Shown here: one piece after another, positions 24,213 to 29,592 of the stretch | Numbering within the stretch: position 1 is the stretch's first letter | Layout of the letters: every line of letters begins with the position of its first letter | Assembly: GCA_900545605.1 (NCBI GenBank) | Contig: UQZL01000024.1 | Coordinates: 1 to 29,592 of the forward strand | From: an uncultured Collinsella sp. | GTDB lineage: Bacteria > Actinomycetota > Coriobacteriia > Coriobacteriales > Coriobacteriaceae | DNA: 29,592 bases | Direction: 5' to 3' | Translations under genes and position numbers: made by a program | Notes under the pieces: generated by a model | The model's input: the letters and a program-made list of their open reading frames with translations, nothing else | Told to the model about the DNA's origin: nothing | Databases searched by the model: none

Positions 24213-24845
24213 CTAGGCGTCCTTCGCGGCGAGATCGCGCGAGGTGACGATACGGTCGATCAGGCCGTAGTCGAGGGCCTCGGCAGCGGTCAGGTAATTG
24301 TCGCGCTCGGTATCGGCCTGGACCTTCTCGATGGGCTGACCCGATGCGTCGGACAGAATCTGGTTGAGCTCGCGACGGGTCTTCTTGATCTCCTCGGCCA
24401 CGATCTCGATCTCGGTCTGCTGGCCCTGGGCACCGCCGCTGGGCTGGTGAATCATGACCTTGGAGTGCGGCAGGCAGAAGCGCTTACCCTTGGCGCCAGC
24501 CGAAAGCAGCACGGCGGCCATAGACGCGGCCATACCGACGCAGATGGTGGAGACCTGCGGCTTGATGAAGTTCATGGTGTCCAGAATCGCCAGACCGGAG
24601 TAGACCTCGCCGCCGGGCGAATTGATGTAGAGCGAGATATCCTTCTCGGCATCCTGGCTCTCAAGATGCAGCAGCTGGGCAACGACCAGGTTGGCGCTGA
24701 CGGAGTTGATCTCCTCGCCCAAGAAGATGATGCGGTCGTTGAGCAGGCGCGAATAGATATCGTAGCTGCGCTCGCCGCGCGGCGTCTGCTCGATAACGTA
24801 TGGCACGAGGGCGGAATCGAACTTGGCGATCATACGCATCTCCAT
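24213..24845 (-). CDS. clpP: ClpP serine protease subunit
   Basis: A 210-residue protease subunit that forms the ClpXP chamber. The catalytic triad is visible as Ser 108 (GMAASMAAVL), His 133 (KVMIHQPSGG) and Asp 182 (DTERDNYLTA). It begins MEMRMIAKFDSALVPYVIEQ; the third Met (24833) has GGAG 6 nt upstream and is an equally good start, giving 206 residues. It lies between tig and clpX on one strand, a widespread arrangement. A hairpin between tig and clpP (24879-24919) may allow separate expression. Confidence 0.97.
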   Translation of the reverse strand: MEMRMIAKFDSALVPYVIEQTPRGERSYDIYSRLLNDRIIFLGEEINSVSANLVVAQLLHLESQDAEKDISLYINSPGGEVYSGLAILDTMNFIKPQVSTICVGMAASMAAVLLSAGAKGKRFCLPHSKVMIHQPSGGAQGQQTEIEIVAEEIKKTRRELNQILSDASGQPIEKVQADTERDNYLTAAEALDYGLIDRIVTSRDLAAKDA

Positions 24846-24878
24846 TTCTCTTACGGACCAATAGTGGTTCTAGACAAA

Positions 24879-24919
24879 CGTACGGTGCCCGCATGCTATG
24901 CATTGGCTGGCACCGTACG
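24879..24919 (-). terminator. Hairpin between tig and clpP
   Basis: CGTACGGTGCC (24879-24889) and GGCACCGTACG (24909-24919) form a perfect 11-bp stem around a 19-nt loop that includes GCAT-GCT-ATGC. On the minus strand only TTTGTC follows, so it is at best a partial terminator or a processing site. Confidence 0.45.
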
Positions 24920-24995
24920 AAGCAACCGGATAACCGGCTTATAACTTTACCCCATCACGGGCGCATCCATGCGCTCGCGGAAAAGGTGGCGAGAA

Positions 24996-26294
24996 TTACT
25001 CGGCGTCCTTGGCGGTCTCGTCGACCTCGGTCACCTTGGCGTTCTCGACCAGGTGGTCGACGGCCTTGGAGCGACGGATGGACTCGCGGACAGCAGGCAT
25101 GCGGCCATCGGCGATGAACTCGGCCTTGGAAGCCTCGACATCCTTGACGCCAGCCTTCTCGAACTCGGCGTTGATGTCGTCCTCGGTGACCTCGATCTTG
25201 AGCTCGCGGGCGAGGGCGTCGAGCGCCAGGGACTCACGGGCAACGTCGTTGGCCTGCTTGTGCAGGTCGCCGATGAACTGCTCCATGGTCAGACCGGAAG
25301 CGGGCAGCCAGGTATCGAGCGTCATGCCGCGGGCAGCGAGGTTGGACAGGAAGTTCTGGCCAAGCTCCTCAAAGACGGACTGCTCGTAGTCGGCGTCCAT
25401 CTCGTCGAGCTGCAGACGCTCGGCGAGAGCGGAGACGCAACGGTTCTCCTTCTCGGCCGGGAGGCGGGAAGCCTTGTCCTGCTCGATCTCGATCTTGATG
25501 GCGTCGCGCATAGCGTCGATGCTGTCGAAGCCAAAGTCGGACTTGACGAGCTCGTCGGTGAGCTCGGGGGTGTTGCGGACCTTGATGCCCTTGACGGTGA
25601 CCTCGACGGTGTGGGTCTCGGCCTCCTCGCCCTCCTCGACCTCGTCGGTCCAGGTGACGGTCTTGACGTCGTCAACGTTGGCACCGATCAGGGCCTCGTT
25701 GAACTCCTTGGGGTTGCTGTCGCTACCGGCGATGAGCATGCGGCCCTCGGCGGCAAAGTTGTCGGCGTTCTCGACGGCCTTGAGGTCGACGGTAACGTAG
25801 TCCTCGGCCTCGACGGCGCGACCCTCGACGTCCTCGAAGGTAGCACGGTAGTTGAGGAGCATCTCGACCTGGTTGTTGATCTCGGACTCGGTGACCTCCG
25901 CGGGCGGCATCTCGATCTCAACGGCGTCGAAGGAGGAGAGCTCAGCGGCAGGACGCAGGGAGAACTCGACGGTGTAGGTGTAGTCCTCGTGATCCTTGGC
26001 GAGGTCGAGCTCCTTGTAGTCACCGCTCTTGGTGGGGACGATGTCCAGCTCGTTGAGGACGACGGGCTCGTTGGCGGCGATCAGGTCGTTGGTGGCCTGA
26101 GCGAGGGTAGCCTCGGCGCCAAGAGCAGAGTCGATGACCGGACGGGGGGCCTTGCCGGCGCGGAAGCCCGGGAAGCGGTACTTCTTGGCGGTGTCCTTGT
26201 AGGCCTTCTTGATCGCGGCGTCGACGTCGGCGGCCGGGATGGTGACCGTAGCGGTGAGCTTGGCGTCCTTGACGTCAGAAGCGGTGATGTTCAA
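24996..26294 (-). CDS. tig: Trigger factor, ribosome-associated chaperone
   Basis: A 432-residue chaperone and peptidyl-prolyl isomerase that binds the ribosomal exit tunnel. The N-terminal domain has FPGFRAGKAPRPVIDSALG, the ribosome-binding signature. The isomerase-like domain is near residues 145-240 (EAEDYVTVDL) and the helical C-terminal domain follows. I chose a TTG at 26294 because AGGAGG lies 6 nt upstream and LNITASDVKDAK aligns with normal family N-termini. A GTG one codon earlier has only 3 nt spacing, and the ATG at 26309 lies within the ribosome site itself. The C-terminus is acidic (ETAKDAE). Confidence 0.94.
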   Translation of the reverse strand: MNITASDVKDAKLTATVTIPAADVDAAIKKAYKDTAKKYRFPGFRAGKAPRPVIDSALGAEATLAQATNDLIAANEPVVLNELDIVPTKSGDYKELDLAKDHEDYTYTVEFSLRPAAELSSFDAVEIEMPPAEVTESEINNQVEMLLNYRATFEDVEGRAVEAEDYVTVDLKAVENADNFAAEGRMLIAGSDSNPKEFNEALIGANVDDVKTVTWTDEVEEGEEAETHTVEVTVKGIKVRNTPELTDELVKSDFGFDSIDAMRDAIKIEIEQDKASRLPAEKENRCVSALAERLQLDEMDADYEQSVFEELGQNFLSNLAARGMTLDTWLPASGLTMEQFIGDLHKQANDVARESLALDALARELKIEVTEDDINAEFEKAGVKDVEASKAEFIADGRMPAVRESIRRSKAVDHLVENAKVTEVDETAKDAE

Positions 26295-26357
26295 CACGTT
26301 CCTCCTCATACTGCCCAGCTTATCTGAGGTGCTGGTACCTTTATGCAACAAAGAGTC

Positions 26358-26377
26358 GCGACGGCGGGAGCCGACGC
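26358..26377 (-). terminator. Possible terminator after tRNA-Leu
   Basis: GCGACGGC and GCCGACGC pair at 7 of 8 positions around GGGA. On the minus strand GACTCTTTG follows, a weak tail. It lies between the tRNA and tig, so tig may be read through from the tRNA promoter or have its own weak one. Confidence 0.35.
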
Positions 26378-26385
26378 AGGTGCGA

Positions 26386-26469
26386 TGGTGCGGGCGAAAG
26401 GACTCGAACCTTCACGGGAATCCCACCAGAACCTAAATCTGGCGCGTCTACCAATTCCGCCACGCCCGC
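26386..26469 (-). tRNA. tRNA-Leu(UAG)
   Basis: On the minus strand the acceptor stem GCGGGCG / CGCCCGC, the D-arm GGAATTGGTAGACGC, the anticodon stem CCAGA-TTTAGGT-TCTGG with anticodon TAG, a class II variable arm (GGGATTCCC), and the T-arm GGTTCGAGTCC are all visible. The terminal CCA is encoded (26388-26386). It decodes CUN leucine codons, chiefly CUA. It is read toward tig. Confidence 0.97.
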
Positions 26470-26488
26470 ATGAGCGCACAGACTAGGA

Positions 26489-26494
26489 ATGATA
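26489..26494 (-). promoter_or_regulatory. Candidate -10 box for tRNA-Leu
   Basis: On the minus strand TATCAT lies 19 bp before the tRNA 5' end, the right distance for a start near 26482. No good -35 hexamer stands 16-18 nt upstream. Confidence 0.3.
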
Positions 26495-26555
26495 GCAGAT
26501 ACGAACGGCAAGCGCACGCACACCTTTTACAAGCTCACGACCTCACCACGAGTAC

Positions 26556-26585
26556 AAAAGGCGGGGCGAATTACCCCGCCCCGCC
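26556..26585 (-). terminator. Terminator of the molybdenum hydroxylase gene
   Basis: On the minus strand GGCGGGGC (26585-26578) pairs with GCCCCGCC (26567-26560), then TTTTG. It lies 25 bp after the stop and separates the hydroxylase from tRNA-Leu. Confidence 0.8.
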
Positions 26586-26609
26586 AATTACGACTTGCTC
26601 GCTGATCCA

Positions 26610-29441
26610 CTACTCCCCCAGCAGGGCCTTCTCGGGCGTGATCGGCAGCGATCGAACCTGGTGGCCGGTGGCGTGCGCCACGGCCGAGGCAACGGCGGCG
26701 AGCGGCGTATTGATGACGACCTCGCCGATCGACTTGGCGCCAAACGGACCCGTCGGCTCGTAACTCGGCTCAAAGGCCACGCGAATGCTGCCGATATCCA
26801 GGCGCGTGGGCAACTTATAGCTCATAAAGTTGCCGGTGCGCAGGCGGCCGCGATCGTCGTGCTCGACGATCTCGTAGAGCGCGTGGCCAATGCCCTGGGC
26901 AATGCCGCCCTCGGCCTGGACGCGCGCGAGCGCCTCGTTGATCACGGTACCGCAGTCCACAGCCGCCGCGTAGTCCACCACGGTCACCTTGCCGGTGGCC
27001 TTGTCGACCTCGACCTCGGCAATGCCGGCCATAAACGGCGGGGGCGAAACGGGCAGGCAGGCAGAGGCGTGCGAGGTGAGCGCGTCGCCGCCCGCGATGT
27101 TCTTGACGCACAGGTTGGCAAAGTCGCGCAGCGTGAGGTAGCGGTTCTGCTCGCGCGCGGCACGCTCGTCGGACAGGCGCACGTACTGCCCATCGAAGAC
27201 CACGTCGGCGGCGTCAACGTCCCACATCTGGGCGGCCTTGGCGCAAATCTTCTCGCGCAGCTCCATCGCGGCGTTCTTGGCTGCCAGACCCGTCACGTAC
27301 GTACCCGAGCTCGCGTACGAGCCGGCATCGAACGGCGACACGTCGGTGTCCACGCCGCGCACCACGATCAGCGAGCTTTCAACGCCCAGCTCCTCGGCGG
27401 CAATCTGCGCCAGGATCGTGTCGACGCCCATGCCGTTATCGGTGGCGCCGGTGCCGATGGTAATGAAGCCGTCCTCTTCCAGGCGCATGTCGATGCCGGC
27501 GATATCCACGTTGGAAATGCCCGAGCCCTGCATGGTGAGCGCACAGCCCAGGGCACGCACGCGGTCGCCCAGGTCGACGGCCAGCGGCTTGTCGCGCCAA
27601 CCGATCATGTCCATTGCGCGCAGCAGGCAGCGGTCGAGCGCGCAGGCGTTGAGCTTCTCGTTGTAGTACTGCGGCATGGTCTCGCCCTCGCGCACGATGT
27701 TCTTAAGGCGCAGGTCGGCGGGATCCATGTGCAGCATGTCGGCGAGCTCGTTGACGGCGCTCTCCACGGCAAACTGGCCCTGGGTGGCACCGTAGCCGCG
27801 ATACGCGCCGCCGCGGTTGGTGTTGGTGTAGACCGCGTCCCACCTAAAGCGGCTCGCCTTCACATGGTTGTAGATCGGCAGGCTCTTGTGTCCCGAGAGG
27901 CCGATCGTCGTGGTGGCATGTTCGCCGTACGCGCCGGCGTTGGACAACGTGTGCAGGTCGATAGCCGTGATGGTGCCGTCGTTCATGGCGCCCAGCTTGA
28001 CGGTCATCTGCATCTGGTGACGCGAGTTGCCCGCGGTGATGGTCTCCTCGCGGGTGTAGCAGCAATAGCTCGGACGGCCGGTCTGCTGGGTCACGAACGC
28101 CACGAAGATCTCGCAGCAGCCCGTCTGCTTGGAGCCAAAGCCACCACCGATGCGCGGCTTAATAACCTGTACCTGCGACTGCGGAATGTCGAGCGACTGC
28201 GCGACCATGCGACGCACGTGGAAGGGCACCTGCGTAGAGGTGGTCACCGAGATGCGGCCGAACGCGTCGGTCGTCGCGAAGGCACGGAAGGTCTCCATGG
28301 GTGCGGTCTGCGTGGCTTGGCTGGTGTAAGTGCGCTCAAAGACGATGTCGCTCTGGGCGAAGGCCTCGTCCAAGTCGCCAAAGTCGCTCGTACCGCTGCA
28401 CACCAGGTTACGCGGGACATCACCGCCCTGCGGGAACATAAAGGTCACGTCGCCCTCGGGGTGGACCACGATGTCGTTATCGAGTGCCTGGGTAAAGTCG
28501 AGCAGCGGCTCGAGCACCTCGTAGTCGACTTTGATGAGCTTGAGCGCCTTATCGGCGGCCTCCTCGGTCTCGGCGGCGACAATCGCCACCTCCTCGTTTT
28601 GATAGCGCACGAGGTTCTCGAGAATCAGGCGATCGTAGGGACTCGGCTGCGGATAGCTCTGGCCGGCGATGGTAAAGCGGCGTTTGGGCACGTCCTCGTA
28701 GGTGTAGACGCCCACGACGCCGGGCACCTTAACGGCGCGCGAGGTGTCGATGGAGCGAATCTTGGCACGGGCATAGGGGCTGCGCTTGAGTTTAACGATG
28801 AGCGCGCCGGCGGGCACCATATCGCCCGTGTAGACGGGACGGCCCTCGAGCAGGGCCTTCGAATCCTTCTTGGGCTGCTTGTGGGTGATCTGCTTGTAGG
28901 TGACGCCGTCGCAGCTGGTGTCGTTGACCGGCAGCTCGGGCAACTCAAAGCCCACCTGTACGCCAGACTCGTTGAGGAAACGAACGATGGCGCGCAGCTG
29001 GCTCTCGTAGCCGCTGCAACGGCAGAGGTTGCCGGCGAGCTGGCGCGAGAGCTCCTCGCGCGTGGCGACGAGGCTCGGGTCCTCTTTGGCGGCGCGGGCG
29101 AGCGCCAGCACGTTCATGATGAGGCCGGGGGCGCAAAAACCGCACTGCTCGGCACCTTCGGCAGCCATTGCGCGGGCCAGTGCCTCGGACTCGACCTTAA
29201 GGCCCTCAAGCGTGGTGATGGTGTGTCCCTCAACACGGGCGGCGGGAACCGAGCAGCTCAGCACCGGGTCGCCGTCGAGCCACACCGTGCACAAACCGCA
29301 GTTGGTGGTCTCGCAGGCACAGCGCACCGACGCGCAACCCTGCTCGCGCAGCAGCGCAAAGAGCATGGTGTCGGGGGCAATCTGAACCTTAACCTTGCGG
29401 CCGTTGAGCGTAAAGGAAAGATCGATGAGTTTGGCAGCCAT
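26610..29441 (-). CDS. Xanthine dehydrogenase-like molybdenum hydroxylase, 2Fe-2S domain fused to molybdopterin subunit
   Basis: A 943-residue enzyme of the xanthine dehydrogenase/aldehyde oxidase family. Residues 1-165 carry two [2Fe-2S] clusters: Cys 43/48/51/63 (CETTNCGLC...C), then QCGFCAPG and NLCRCSGY. The remainder is the molybdopterin part, starting near GRPVYTGDMVPAGALIVKLKRS. It has GGGFGSKQTG, NRGGAYRGYGATQGQFA, and the active-site Glu in GAKSIGEVVINT near the C-terminus. It would hydroxylate a purine or other N-heterocycle in the cytoplasm. No FAD domain is present, so a separate flavin subunit is expected. The ATG overlaps the upstream stop in TAATG. The substrate is not determined. 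Confidence 0.9.
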   Translation of the reverse strand: MAAKLIDLSFTLNGRKVKVQIAPDTMLFALLREQGCASVRCACETTNCGLCTVWLDGDPVLSCSVPAARVEGHTITTLEGLKVESEALARAMAAEGAEQCGFCAPGLIMNVLALARAAKEDPSLVATREELSRQLAGNLCRCSGYESQLRAIVRFLNESGVQVGFELPELPVNDTSCDGVTYKQITHKQPKKDSKALLEGRPVYTGDMVPAGALIVKLKRSPYARAKIRSIDTSRAVKVPGVVGVYTYEDVPKRRFTIAGQSYPQPSPYDRLILENLVRYQNEEVAIVAAETEEAADKALKLIKVDYEVLEPLLDFTQALDNDIVVHPEGDVTFMFPQGGDVPRNLVCSGTSDFGDLDEAFAQSDIVFERTYTSQATQTAPMETFRAFATTDAFGRISVTTSTQVPFHVRRMVAQSLDIPQSQVQVIKPRIGGGFGSKQTGCCEIFVAFVTQQTGRPSYCCYTREETITAGNSRHQMQMTVKLGAMNDGTITAIDLHTLSNAGAYGEHATTTIGLSGHKSLPIYNHVKASRFRWDAVYTNTNRGGAYRGYGATQGQFAVESAVNELADMLHMDPADLRLKNIVREGETMPQYYNEKLNACALDRCLLRAMDMIGWRDKPLAVDLGDRVRALGCALTMQGSGISNVDIAGIDMRLEEDGFITIGTGATDNGMGVDTILAQIAAEELGVESSLIVVRGVDTDVSPFDAGSYASSGTYVTGLAAKNAAMELREKICAKAAQMWDVDAADVVFDGQYVRLSDERAAREQNRYLTLRDFANLCVKNIAGGDALTSHASACLPVSPPPFMAGIAEVEVDKATGKVTVVDYAAAVDCGTVINEALARVQAEGGIAQGIGHALYEIVEHDDRGRLRTGNFMSYKLPTRLDIGSIRVAFEPSYEPTGPFGAKSIGEVVINTPLAAVASAVAHATGHQVRSLPITPEKALLGE

Positions 29442-29592
29442 TAGCGCACCTCGCTAGAATCGACGCCGGGCACGCGGCGGCAGGAATACTCGTCCGTGGC
29501 GAACTTAGGGATCTGCACGGTCTCGAGCTCGCGGGCAAGCGCGGCCGAAAGCTCGATGCCGGCGGCGCGGCGCACGGCCTGCACGGCAAGCG
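29441..29592 (-). CDS. C-terminal fragment of an unrecognised gene upstream of the hydroxylase
   Basis: The last 49 codons read LAVQAVRRAAGIELSAALAR and continue to CRRVPGVDSSEVR, with the stop overlapping the hydroxylase ATG by one base (TAATG). The tight overlap makes it an operon partner. A flavin subunit would be the natural expectation, but the visible tail does not clearly show one. The rest of the gene lies right of the window. Confidence 0.6.
   Translation of the reverse strand, partial: LAVQAVRRAAGIELSAALARELETVQIPKFATDEYSCRRVPGVDSSEVR

Noticed and set aside
26595..29444. A very long plus-strand open frame of 949 codons opposite the molybdenum hydroxylase
   Set aside because: It is exactly antisense to an enzyme with all conserved motifs, in GC-rich DNA where antisense frames stay open by codon bias. 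Its translation is low-complexity and resembles no family.

Overview
The window looks like a chromosomal stretch of a high-GC, anaerobic gut actinobacterium. My best guess is Collinsella or a close Coriobacteriia relative. The grounds are the codon and GC style, the tig-clpP-clpX order, a GlpA-like/FAD/DUF1667 redox trio, a molybdenum hydroxylase and a LoaP-type NusG paralog heading a polysaccharide operon. The genus is inferred from memory of such genomes, not proven by the sequence.

Region 1 (1-9850, all minus strand) is an exopolysaccharide/capsule operon, read from right to left. It starts with a NusG-like antiterminator (loaP type), then a phosphoglycosyl transferase that starts the lipid-linked repeat unit. 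Next come a GT4 glycosyltransferase, a pyruvyl transferase, an iron-sulfur protein of the F420-hydrogenase-beta family, a second GT4, a GT2, a Wzy-like polymerase, a Wzx-like flippase, and the first 30 codons of rfbA. Genes from 119 to 8428 are visibly AT-richer than the rest of the window, most strongly wzy and wzx, which suggests lateral exchange of the serotype-specific cassette. The likely operon promoter (perfect TATAAT) sits between the arms of a perfect 15-bp inverted repeat (9943-9957 / 10049-10063), so it may be an invertible promoter.

Region 2 (10077-12604, minus) holds thrS (lacking the N-terminal TGS domain) with tandem terminators, and a small membrane zinc-ribbon protein. Region 3 (12605-16753) has a tandem pair of dyad repeats, then a three-gene plus-strand redox operon (GlpA-like, FAD/NAD oxidoreductase, DUF1667 protein). 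Region 4 (16271-18193) is an M24 peptidase gene bracketed by mirrored sets of palindromic elements. Region 5 (18194-26469, minus) is housekeeping: folC, valS, clpX, clpP, tig and tRNA-Leu(UAG). Region 6 (26610-29592, minus) is a fused 2Fe-2S/molybdopterin xanthine-dehydrogenase-like enzyme preceded by the tail of another gene.

The most unusual signal is in the intergenic DNA. Two families of long dyads occur twice each. In both families the stem arms differ completely between copies yet stay self-complementary, while the sequences enclosed by the stems are conserved. One family brackets the M24 peptidase gene in direct orientation; the other brackets valS in inverted orientation. Conserved loops with covarying stems are the signature of a folded RNA or folded single-stranded DNA element, and I cannot assign either to a family with confidence.
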